From Opisthorchis felineus (taxonomy: Eukaryota; Platyhelminthes; Trematoda; Opisthorchiida; Opisthorchiidae), in contig SJOL01008821.1 of assembly GCA_004794785.1 (NCBI GenBank), forward strand, positions 507,644 to 571,643: 64,000 bases of DNA, in the 5' to 3' direction. Shown here piece after piece: positions 38,649 through 50,038 of this stretch. Position 1 is the first letter of the stretch. Each line of letters begins with the position of its first letter. Position numbers and translations under genes: made by a program. The notes under the pieces are model-generated. The model saw nothing but the letters and a program-made list of their open reading frames with translations. It was not told the DNA's origin and made no database searches.

Positions 38649-38714
38649 ACGCACTGATGATGTCACCTCGAATGGTGATGAAACGTTTGCAATCAAATTA
38701 CCCAGCTCAGCGAA
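38649..38714 (-). repeat. Fold-back (MITE-like) repeat, single arm
   Basis: AACGCACTGATGATGTCACC, then GGTGATGAAACGTTTGCAA and CAGCTCAGCGAA match the right arm of 49848-50038. Confidence 0.6.
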
Positions 38715-40670
38715 CAAACCAACGACCATATATGCTACCTGGGTTACCAACATCCTCCCCTACAGTAAACTGGAAAAGGATCTCACTGTAAACACTTAGA
38801 ACGCACGCAAATGGAAAGCTTGTTACGGTAATCTCGGCCTTACAGTGTTCTTCGCTTCCAGCTGGACTTTTGACAAATTTTCAGTGTATGGTATTATTTG
38901 TGCACGATAAATATCGCCCACAAATTTGCCAAATTATATTAAGTACTCAGAGCTTGCAATTTAAGCTGTATAAGTTTAACGCTTTGGTATGCAGCATAAT
39001 CCTTGATCAGAGCTAATCCTTTATTAAGCACTCCACAAAAGGTTGGATCCAAATTTACCTCCCCTAAACTACGCCTCTCCTACTCATCAATTTGTTCTTT
39101 TCTTAGTCCTACTTCAGTCGTCGTACCCCAATGTCCTTAACGTAGTCATATTCTTGAAGTTCTAACTGTAGCTCAGGTAATGGTCATACTGTTTTCAAAG
39201 GCTAAGCGCGTGTAGGCAATTTAGGAGCAAATGTTAGATATCAGGCAAAAAGGTAGAGCACAGGAAGGCTTTCCTGATAATCCACCATACCGACTAGAGT
39301 TGAATCGTCTTAGCAACAATCCACTTGGGTGAACGGCGATAGACTTCTTGTTTATGGTAGCCTTCAATAAAAAATTCAGTGCAAAGGCTTCCGTAGGTTT
39401 CATTTGGGCTGATATTCAAGTTATCGGCGCGTGCTTGTATTATGAACTATAGTGTTTCTAAGTCTGGTATCGGGGATTTCTCGTCAATCAAAAAAACATT
39501 TGACATTATTTTCACACCCAAAAAAAACTGGTAAATTCGTACTACATTGGTACAGATACCAGTTCTATCCTAGTCTACTGAACTTTATCTGTTTGAGAAA
39601 TTTGGCTGATCGTCTTAGGTGAACAGTTCATATAATCAGAACTCGGTCATGGCATCAGACAAGTCACATTTTCACCTTTTACTTGCCCTAATCAAAGTCC
39701 CGTTCGCCTAATACCCCAATACCTTTGACCGAAATAAACGTAAATTAGTTTTATAGTGGTAAAAGTATAAAAATATCTTCGGGTAGTTTTCACTTGGCGT
39801 TTCATGCTGGCCAGGGGGGGGGTAGTGTCGAAAAGGGTTTATTTTTGTCATACGACTGTCGATCTTGCCTGTTCTCCTGTTGCATTCACCATTCATCGCA
39901 TTGCGTAGTAAAATGGATGGTGCTTCCGCAATCGTTATAATTCTGCAGTTGGTTGAGAAATTAAGGAGAGAACAACCAGCTTATCTTGTAGGATTCTCTT
40001 CCTCAATCGGAACTAAGTTCCTGTAGGGTTCTAGTCTCCCCTTGAACGCCTACTGTACATTTTGATCAAGATAATGGAAATGCTTACAGATGGTGAGAAA
40101 GTTAAGCCGATCGTACCCGAAAAAGACCGCATACCACTGTGGCGTTCATAATGGACACCGTTAATTTGTTAATTACACAGCAATGAGTGTTATGCCGTGC
40201 GCAACCAGTGTGAATACTAACGTTGAGTCTTCGCAGTAAAATCTGCTGCATTTTGGTTAAGGGACAGCTATGGGTGGACTACTGGCTGCCGAATTTTGAC
40301 AGATTCACATGGTCACACGCATAGGAATTAGGCTGCTCCATAATCGAACACCAAATGTCACAGACAAGTTTGCTAATAAGTGTGGAACAAAGGGTTTGGT
40401 CACCCATGTTGGGTGGTGGTTCTAAGGTGTCTCACGCAGCACATGGACTGCTGATGCATGCGTCACCAGCATCGAGCTTGGCATGCGCACAAGCCGTCCG
40501 ACGCAGCTTGTTACGTTGTTTGATGACATCGTGCAGGCAAACGCAGATAACACGTCGGTGGATAGGGCATTGCAATGGGTGATTCTTGGCCGTCGGGAAT
40601 TAGTATATCATTGTAGGATGTGTGAAAAACTTTTAATTCGAATTCGCTCCATCAAATACAGTTACATTTG
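38715..40670. other. Gene-free stretch
   Basis: No supported gene. A G9 run is at about 39814-39822. A plus-strand frame from 40483 gives a protein-like string (QLVTLFDDIVQANADN, RALQWVILGRRE) with no family match, and is not called. Confidence 0.35.
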
Positions 40671-40900
40671 ACGAAATACATCCTTCTGCATACTAATTTG
40701 ATTTCAGCGTAGTTATAGCTGAATCTCCTGTTTACGGTGTTCTTCAACTGAACATGCCGCACAAGGCCGCAGCATGTTTCATTTGGTACGGTATTCGAGA
40801 CATCTCAGTATATTGTCTAGACGGAGCACACAGATCGTGGGCTGCCGATGGGTTTCAGCAACCTTAAGAGTGTGTTCCATCTAGAATGTCAAAATTAATG
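40671..40900 (+). mobile_element. Hammerhead-element copy joined at the cleavage site
   Basis: The long body (GACGAAATACATCC, AGCTGAATCTCC, AAGGCCGCAGCATG, TTCGAGACATCTC) is followed directly by ATCGTGGGCTGCCGATGGG and TTTCAGCAACCTTAAGAGTG, the part of the ribozyme module that lies 3' of the self-cleavage point plus the tail. The catalytic CTGATGA half is absent. The junction falls almost exactly at the predicted cleavage position. Confidence 0.55.
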
Positions 40901-41963
40901 ATGTAGCCAACTGTGATCGAGTGCTTCCACGTAATTTGCGCATTTTGCCTCTTGCTGACGTAAATTTTACTCGTCATTTTGGTGTTAAAGGGTGCTCCAG
41001 ATTCAAGTTCGCAACTAAAACTGGGCAAAATCAGACATGATATGTAGATGCTCGGACCACGTCTGACAGAAATGACATTTTGGCGTACATCATGCCTTCC
41101 TAGGTAATAATCCGCCCCTTCAAGAACTAGTCAAGTGGAGGCTAGTAGAGTTGTTGCACTGATTAATTCCTCTTTCAGGATGAGCAAAACCACTGTGTCT
41201 TCATTATAATTTGGTCCACTTTTAGATCATTTTCGATCAACACCGTTGAAGAAACAACAATGACCTGAAGTATAATATTCAAATTACATGATTCATATAA
41301 GCCCGCCGATAGTCCATTACCCATTTAGTAATGGTGGATCCAACCGAATTATTTATATTTTCTACTCACAAGCAGTTTCGATACCGTTTGTTTTAGGCCA
41401 GTAAAACCTGATATACGGAAGCAGACTCGCGGTTCAGATTTGGCCGAAGGAACATCACAATATGAAAATTAATTGAAATTGACCAAGGGGGTTGCTTCAG
41501 GTAAGGATGCTGCAATCGATGTATAGTAATACTCTTTCTCGAGCCGCCAAAGCACAAAGTCAAACAGGATATTTGACCGTCCTCTTACAGGAAGCAATTC
41601 ACAATCATTCTTGATAGTTGACGGGGAATTGAAAGAAGCAACCGGAGTGAAGTATGTTATCCATCAAAAGCAGTATTTGAAGTTTTGTATTGCTACCTTA
41701 GCTCCCGCTGTAATTATCCCTCTTATCACTATCTCAGTTAGATAAAAGTGGTCCATAATATTATTCCTGTATCTTTTTAAGCAGATAAATTCTAGTTCAA
41801 ACAACATTGCTTCTAATTCGGCTCCTGAAAAGCGAACTCCGTGTTAGCTGCTGTTGTCAAACCTAAGTAAAACGATTTCATTCAATCGAATCACCACATC
41901 TGAACATTGCAGTGTCCAAAAAGTAGAGAGCTACACTACCATCAGTGAAAAGATCAAACCGAC
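40901..41963. other. 3' flank / intron start of CAT gene 2
   Basis: This is downstream of the presumed donor of CAT gene 2 (minus strand). No exon is seen. Confidence 0.35.
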
Positions 41964-43535
41964 CTGAAATGTCCCGTAAAATTCGTTTGGACGGTAAAGA
42001 CAAAGCAACGCTGCGGTGATGAGAATGAGCACTTCGGATACTCCGGTTACAATCCACGCAGTAGTACCTCGAGTTAGATTGATAACAGCGCCACTGACAA
42101 GAACAAGTCCTGTGAACGCAGTCAAGATTCCAACGAACCAAGGTTTTCCCTCCAAGCGAGTTAGAAATGTTGGCACCCCTTTTCGCATGGTACAAACGGA
42201 TTTGGACAAATGGGTTTTGGTAAGCGGTTGTTTTGTTGGTACACCGTGCTCTTTTTTGTCATTATCGACCTCGATTGCTGTTACGTCTTCTTCAAGCACA
42301 TAACGAAACAGAAACACCTGAATCCCAACTAGGAAATAAGTGAGGATTGCTGCGAAATCTCCTGTTTGTAAGAACGTAGAAAGATTGAAAAATCCAGCTA
42401 AAACAATCGATATCACACTTCCGATAAACAGACTCCATAAAGGTACCTTTGTTCGCCTGTCGATGGTACCCAAACAAGGGAAGAGTAAGCCTTCTGACGA
42501 TATGGCATACAGCATCCGAGAGACCGTGTGCATCGTAACAATTTTCGCAGGCCCAATAGCCAGAATACAACCAACTGCTGCTAATACTGAGACATATGGC
42601 TCTTTCGTTAGACTGAAGACATGTATTAAAGAAAGTGAGTCACTGATCATCCGATGTGGCACAACATACGCTATTCCGAATGATATTAGCAGATTTGACA
42701 TTGTGCAGGTGAGAACACTCAGTACCAGGGCAATTGGTATATCTCGACGTGGATCATTGGCTTCTTCGCTTGCGTTTGCCACATATTCAAATCCAGCAAC
42801 AGTAAATATCGAAAGCAAGCTTCCTTCTAGTAAGCCTTTAAATCCGTAAGGTAGAAAACTGCCTTCTCCGTGAAAATTATTCACATCTCCCAGTACAAAA
42901 CAGGATACTGACAAAGCTATAAGTATGACAACCGTTAAGCCTGACAGCACAAGAGTGGCGGTCATCGAAATGTAAGCACCACTCAAGGTGGCCAAAGCAA
43001 GTAAGACCAGGAGCACCATTGCCAACAAATCGGGAGTGGAATCGAAGATTTCAGAATTTCCAAGATTGGGTAGATTAGCGTTGCTCCAGTGGCGAATGGT
43101 ACCATTAGTTAGCCGGTTTATGGCTCCGGAGAATGCTTTGGCGGTGGCGCTTGCATTCAGTATCATCACGGAAATCATAATCCATCCAATGCAGAAGGCG
43201 GCACATTCACCAAATGTGACGTAGGTGTAGATGTACAGTGAACCCGCCTTGGGCATAAGTGTGGTCAACTCAGCTAGGCATAATGCAGTGCTCACTACTG
43301 TGATGCTAACAATGAGATAATTGAATGCAGTTGACGGTCCAGTAAACTTTCGTACAAGTTGGCCAGCTAAGTCGTACAACCCTATGCCAATGATGGTCGA
43401 TACACAGAAGGCAGTGAGATGTGCAAGGTTTAGGCACCTATTCAGTGGAGTCTTCATTGTCGTTGCGGAACGCAATGGCTTTCGCCTGATTATTCGGCGA
43501 AAAAACTCTGGAAGGGAAATTATCCTGAACTTCAT
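41964..43535 (-). CDS. Cationic amino acid transporter gene 2, first exon
   Basis: The ATG is at 43535. The frame stays open to a TGA at 41931. By alignment with gene 1 the exon ends after Gln524 at CAG|GTCGGT, exactly where gene 1 has its GAA|GTAAGC donor. The two products align with few gaps: RCLN at 33-36, KAGSLYIYTY (96-105), GFEYVANASEEANDPRRDIP (248-267). Differences from gene 1 fall in key places: helix 1 reads GIGLYDLAGQ (50-59) instead of GAGLYVLTGQ, which puts a bulky Ile in the substrate-binding GAG motif and an Asp into the helix, and CYAEF becomes CLAEL (the Glu is kept). It may therefore have altered specificity or be a non-transporting paralogue. The two C-terminal exons were not found between here and gene 1. 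If the donor is not used, the protein would stop at 534 residues and lack helices 13 and 14. Confidence 0.9.
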
Positions 43536-46099
43536 CGAGGTAGAAGGGCTAATGACGTGTATGCGTACGCATTATTGCAAACATTTTTATGTTTAGTTTT
43601 TCTTTCCGATAGCCAATGATTGCTCGCTTATCCTGATTGTCAGTCCCACAGCTTCGGCCCACCTGGAGTACTAAGCGTGCTTTCCTTTTTTATTTGCCTA
43701 CTGATGATACCGTTCAGTAGTATAATTTGAACGAAAAGCGCGTGCAGCCCAGTGGGCAGTCTGCACTGTCCGGGAATTTAGCGCCTGTCTTATAAAATAG
43801 CTGCAATGCGCAAGACTTAAATGCTGAATTTGGCGTTGTTAACAACGTTTTCTATGTATTTACTGAAATTCATTGTTGCGCGCATATCCTCATGAGTCCA
43901 CAAACGGAGTCGGCAACATTGAGATCATGTCTGTTGCATCTCGGTTGAGTGATTGAGAACGCCGCCTGGATGATGTGATGGCTGAATGCAGGTCTGACTG
44001 TTTCCGTTCATCATTGCATCCATTTTCGATGCTGCGAGCTCACTGTTTTTGGTACGCTACTGGCGAGATAAACACAAAATTTCGGAATCCGGCGAACTTT
44101 GCCTTCTGGTTGCATCGAGTTTCAACTGCTATTGCGTTAATTTTCGCAGCCACTGTTTGCCTAGCACACAGTTGTGGTTGTGCGTGGCCTCCATATACGC
44201 TAGGCTGTTCGTCTCCGTCTTGTACATCAGTATCTCTAAAATGATGAGGTTTACTTCCTCTCTTCTTGAAAGTCGTAATAGTCGTACTAGTATGGGACCA
44301 ATGTCTAACCCCTCAGTATGGTCAGAACTGCATGAATTCGAATGGAGTGAATTCGTCCTTTACACCCCTCTGAAATACTTCTAAATGGCCAGCTATATTG
44401 TAGTCGCCGTTACTTTCTGTTAGTAGAGGTTCTTCCCATCAATTTTAAAGGACGAAGGGGTGCAAGCGGGACTGACGGTGCATTGGATATCCGTTCAGTA
44501 TAGTCAACTTACCCACGATTTGAAGCCAAGAGACGCGAGCACGTTAAATCACTTCCGGCGACATGGGCTGATGATGTCGACCCTGATCCAGCGACCAATA
44601 AAACAATCCTGTTCAAGAGCTGTTTATATACTGCAGTCTAGAAGGTCGCACTAAGTTGCGCCAAGGCCCGCTCGAACAAAAGCCGAGTGACTCTGGGGAC
44701 GCAACCTCTAACATATCCCTAAGAAATTCCCAGGGGGCTTCTTATTAATTATTCTTTACATACCACAACCTCCCCGGTAAGCGATGCGCCCTCGGGTTTC
44801 CCAGTGACTGCGGTGACTGAAAAAGCAGGCTGGGAAATACAATCTTGGAAAACTCGTTTATGTTGTATGTGGAAGTGTAGATACCCTCCAGGATGTTGGG
44901 AGCCAGGCTAGTAACATACATGTCCTTCATGATCATAAGGTGGATACAACCTGCTTATCACAACCTGCTCTCTGGACACGGTTCTTGCCGAAACAAAGTA
45001 CCCAAATCATATAGTTCCTTCTGTCTATACCACTAGACCATAGAATCTTTCTATGTAGTATGGTGAAGTCTTCGAGCCTAATAATTGAGCTCAAAATGCG
45101 CTAATGTCAGACAATAAAGTTAATAAGTGCGTTGGCAAACTTCAAAAGTTCGCTATTCACTGTCCTAACCTCGTACATGCCAATGCAAGCAAAGCAGCAA
45201 AGATGTGTTTCACGAGATTTTCCAAGCAGTGTTTGGTAAACACCGAAAGCTGACGTGTCAGCAGCCGCTTGTAAATAAATTACCGGCACCAGACTCTGTG
45301 ATACCACAATCAATCTGTGGTCACAATGTTCTCCAAATAGACTACACTCTAGCTGGATCTAGATAGGGCCTTGTGTAGAAGATTCCCGTTCTTTTAGTGG
45401 CAGAAGCAGAGGACCAAGGAGGTTCAGGTCACACCGTCATACAAGCGGGCTCCACTCGACAACTCGTCTGGAAAACCAACTTCTGGGAAATACATTGCTG
45501 TTCTTCCACAGCACGGTGATAAGTGCGCATCTCTGTCCGAAGCCATTTCCAAAGACTCCGAAGCATGTCTTTTAGCGCCGGACGGTGTCAGTAAAGATTG
45601 GATGCTACTGCAGCCGTGTGGTTACTGTCTCATTTCGACGCAAGCGAACCATGCAGCTGTTTAGTGCGCAAAAACTACCGCACACTCTGACGGCAAGCAA
45701 CCTGGCTCGTAAGGAAAGAATGTAATCGCTACTTGCAGGATATAGTGACCTCTCTGGGAGCTGCTCCAAATGTCAGTAGCTTTGTGAAGCTACTTCTTTT
45801 TCTGTGGCTATCCCCCGGAGAACGATTACCTTGTCAGTCCACTTTATGTATTTTATCTGAGGTAGTCATTCTGGACACTAGCGGACAAGTTTCACGATTG
45901 GTCAAAGGAAAGCAGAAGCAATCGAAATCACTGATCGGTTGAAATACGATAAAGCTCTGGCTGAAGGGTTATACAGAAATAAGCAAAGCATGCTTCTGTT
46001 TTAACCCCATGATTTGTTCTGTTCACATTGGGCAGCAAACTGGAGCGCATAAAAAAATCCTTCGCTTTTATGCAGAAGGAGGAAACGGTCAGTTTAAGA
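43536..46099. other. 5' flank of CAT gene 2, otherwise gene-free
   Basis: The presumed promoter region of CAT gene 2 lies at the left end; a weak acceptor-like CATTAG is about 17 nt upstream of the ATG on the minus strand. No other gene or recognised repeat is supported. Confidence 0.4.
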
Positions 46100-46880
46100 C
46101 TATTAAGGTAATACAAGGTTGTTGTTGTTAAATATTTTGCCTCCTTTCTTATGAACTACTTTGCCAGCTAAAGAGACTTCCACATCGAACCAAATCAGGG
46201 GAATTTTCGCCCAAGGAAATTTTGGACAAACCAAATCCTTGCTCTGCGCCGTGTTCTAGGAAAAAATGATGCAAATATTAATGGCGATTCATCGACCTTC
46301 TGGCGGTGATCGACTCTGTAGATCTGAAAGCAATGTGAACCGTATTGCAGATGGACTCATTCCCTCGAAGATAATCAGGGGTCTTACTACGCGGCCACGA
46401 AAAAGTGCCCGATTTTGTGATGAAGGATCATCAAACTTCAACTTGTCTTTGAGGTTCGACAGGGCTCTCCGCTGACTTCTCCACTGTTTAACTTTGCAGT
46501 TGACCGGGCCTAAGGGTGAAGAAGAATACAATCCACTGCACGTCCAGAATAGATACCGTCAGTCTAAATCCCAATGCCACAAAAACCAACGTCTTTTCCT
46601 CATTAACAACCAGCACTGACGAGCCAATTACCGTAAATGAAAGGGCATCTGAGAATGTCTGAGACTTCAAATATCTGCGTTAAAGCTTTCCTCCAGTTCA
46701 AGGACAAGGTGACGATGCGTTTAGATAATGCTCAAAAAGCACCCCTAACAATTGAAGCATGTACTGTGACGTAGAAGAGCATTAAGCCTGAAGTTCAAGT
46801 CCAAAGTCCATTAGCCTGTCATCCGATCTGTTTTACTTTACGCTTGTTACAGCAAGGCAAATGACAATTAAAAACAGGAG
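46100..46880 (+). pseudogene. Decayed non-LTR reverse transcriptase
   Basis: Read across frames on the plus strand, RT motifs appear in order: NQGNFRPRK near 46192 (for QQAGFRPGR), QILALRRVL near 46235 (for QIFTLRQVL), FIDLLAVIDSVD near 46291 (for [12 protein letters not shown]), IPSKIIRGL near 46361, VRQGSPLTSPLFNFAVD near 46454 (for [18 protein letters not shown]), and finally VIRSVLLYAC near 46816 (for [10 protein letters not shown]). Stops and frame changes are many and no YADD box can be recognised. It is an old copy of an RT related to, but distinct from, the one at 28917, and in opposite orientation. Confidence 0.75.
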
Positions 46881-49847
46881 ACATTGGTCCATTGGCGTTT
46901 GAGGCATCATTTCACAGTAAGTATTCATGATCGTGTATTGAATGAAAGATTTTCCTGCTGTCGTTCCCAGCGGATAATCCGACCAACTCCTCCCTCAATT
47001 CGGACACGTTCTTCGCTCTCCACATATGGACGTTATCACAGCTGTTCTTCTTCTTAAATCGCGGTAGCAATGGTGTTGTCGTCGAAGTGGTCAGCTGCAA
47101 ACCTAATTCGACAGTGTTAAAGCCGACTTTGGAAGTCGGGATCCACGGGCTGTCTGCGGTCCACGCCACTGGACTAACTTAGAGTGATATCTGTAATAGG
47201 CCTACCATCAACAACCGCGCTTGGGGAATTTCGATTCAAGGCACTCAAGAAGCCAACATAAAAGCACACAGGACGCAGCTGAGGTGGGTATTTTGTAGAT
47301 GTCCTATCAGAGTTGGTTGAAATCACTACCTGGGTGAAAAACCAGGTGCCATAAAATTCAAGGCATTGTCACACGCCCACCCTGTTATTTAAAGAAAGCT
47401 TCGGGATTTTCTATCTCGGGGCATCAAGAAGAATTTTAGAGGCAGCTTGATTTCAACTCAGCAAATTTACCACTAGCGTAAAACTAGAAAATTGCCATTA
47501 TTTTCTCGTGTCAAGCCAAAATTGGTTAAAAATCCGTGTTTACCTTCCACTGAGTCACCTAGGAATTTGGTACCTTGACAGTAGCTGAATTTTTTTTTGT
47601 TTCCGTGAGGGCAGGCAAGATCCGGTGACGAAAAACCTCGCAGCATGACCACATTATGGCTTACCAATTAAACACCGCAAACGGTACCCAAAAAATGGTA
47701 ATTACCCTGAGGTCCTGGTTCGGTGAAATATTACCTCTTTTTTATGTAGTCTAACCATGTTATGCATAATCTTTATTGGTATAATTTAGCCGAAAGTGAG
47801 GTGTTTTTTATATGCACGGCTTTGTTTTTTCTGTTTTCTATAAGTCACACTGGCATACTTTTATTTGTCAGCGACGGCCTCCCGTTTCTCCGACGTTTCG
47901 TCACGCAACTTGGAATAGTCATTTTCAGCTACGGTGTTGAACACACTCCTGACCTTTTCACCTTATTCAAGGCTACCTGTTATTTACAATAGCTTTTGAA
48001 ATTTACGATCCTTTGCCCTGTGGGAGTAAGAGTATACTCGGTATGGGGTTCGACGGGTGTAAAGGCCGTCACATTCAGGAAGCTTGGTGGAATAGAGGAT
48101 CGAAGAACTTCATCCATTCTGTACAGCGTGATAGAAACGCCAGTTGACTATCGCACACCGGTCAAGTTACTTAGACTCTTCGCCTGGTTTGGTAGTCCGT
48201 TTACAAACGTTTGACCAGCATTCGACAAAACTTAGTCCGGTGGGTGTTGTTTTGTCTCATGTTTGTGTTTATACACAGTTCACCCTCGTTATAAACGCAA
48301 AGTAAAAGTTTCCAGCTACCGAGGATGTTGGTAAGGCGAATCCTGCTCTCCACAACCGGTAGCTAGAGAACAACTGGGGGAAGATAAAGTTGAATGCCTA
48401 GGATTATTTAGTTAGCTGATTCTGCTTGTAAGAATGTGTTCGTATGAGCTTTGTTCCACAAGCACAGTGAAACACTTCGAGCAACCCGATATTAATGTTC
48501 TGAAATCCTAGGATTCTCAGAAGCCATGACTTTGGCCTCATCTTCTAATTTCATATTTAGTTATGTTAAGTATTTTAAGTGTTGTCCTTCTTTCATTCAT
48601 TTTAGTGAACTTCTGAGCCACTAGTTACCACAAAAGCTTGTTCAGGTGATAACAGCATTGTAGGCTAGGCAATGCTGCAATTCCAATGAATGTCGGCACC
48701 TATGAGGGTGCTGAAAGCAACCATAGTTCTTGGATTACTATGGCATCTTGCAGTTCGAGAAATTTGATGGGTCTTCCAGAGCTTATCTCTGTAGGCTATC
48801 TCACATGAGTAACTCTCAAAACAATAGCCTTCTGTATTAGCTTGTGAATGAGTTGCATGTCCCGCCGTCAGTCGGTTGAAATTAGGTGACCGTGTTAGGC
48901 GTAACGTATTCTGTCATGATGGTTGACGGCAAGCCTAACGTATGATAACTTGCGACATGCCTCTTTGTTCTAGTTCTATCGTTCTGACCCATCAAACCCC
49001 GCACTGATGACGATCCCTTAAATGCTGAAGTGCTTGCAAATGAATGGCCAGCCTCGGTGAATAGATAAAAAGTCACTTTATCATCAAACAAGTCTTGTCG
49101 TTAGCCCATACACTGCGACCACTACTTACAATTGCGCATACGTACCACTGGACCATCCGCATATCGATTTCGTCAGTTGACTAGGTCATGGGGCGAAGCC
49201 ACCAAACCGCAACCTTGCATGTGAAAGAACAACGATGTGCGGCTTGTGGAGATTCATGTTCGGATGTCGAACACCGCACAGCTAGAAAAATACGATGGGA
49301 AATATTTTCTTCAGGAGCCTGAAGGCGCCAGTAGGCAAGGTCGCCGTTCTGACTAATGTCAATAATAACAGTTTAGACAAGGAAACGTGACTGGATAACG
49401 TTAGGTTCAGTATTCTGTTAAACGGTGATCCTTTTTCGATCTGTGTTGTGCTGCGCTCTTCTTGCAGTTGCTTGTCCCTTGTTAATCGTAAACCACCATC
49501 TTCATTGTTTTTCTCCCTCTTTTTTGACTGGTATCGTCGATAATTGTTGTCTTCTTTTCTGAAAATTCTTCCTATTGGTTATCCCACTTCGTATGTCGCG
49601 TTCTGCTATTGGTCCACTTGACCTCCCTGGTTCCTTGCTGTCAGAAACATATCCCCACGAGGTAAACGATGCCGGCAGCCTTTGGCATAATTGACACTCC
49701 TTTGGTTGAGAGTGCCTGCTTTTTACTAACGAGTTACTTATTCTTGATGCGTGAAAAAGAAAACCTGAGTCCATAACTTGCCAAATTTGAAAATTTGCAG
49801 GTGAAGAGAAATTGATAGCTCAGGTTGTAGTGATGATCGTCAGTTTG
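46881..49847. other. Gene-free stretch
   Basis: No gene is supported. Weak matches to the fold-back family lie at 48177-48220 (TTCGCCTGGTTTGG, TTTACAAACGTTTGACCAGC) and at about 48995-49065. Confidence 0.35.
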
Positions 49848-50038
49848 TTCGCTGAGCTGGCCAGTCTGGTTGCAAACGTTTCATCACCAGCCGAGGTGAC
49901 ACCGTCAGTGCGTTATGAGTGGAAGCGCATGTGGTCGGCGCGTCACTTCTATTCATAACGCACCTCCAAACACAAATTTGATAACGTCACGTCGACTGGT
50001 GATGAAATGTTTGCAACCAAACTGTCCAGCTCAGCGAA
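49848..50038. repeat. Complete fold-back (MITE-like) element
   Basis: This is a 191-bp near-palindrome. The left arm begins TTCGCTGAGCTGG and holds GGTTGCAAACGTTTCATCACC. The right arm is its inverse (GGTGATGAAATGTTTGCAACC, ending CCAGCTCAGCGAA). The centre (GTTATGAGTGGAAG...CACTTCTATTCATAAC) forms the tip of the hairpin. Single arms of the same family occur at 13808, 31460 and 38649. I see no ORF, and no clear target duplication. Confidence 0.8.

Noticed and set aside
40483..40671. 62-codon plus-strand frame with a protein-like product
   Set aside because: No family motif, no clear acceptor and donor; overlaps another open frame.
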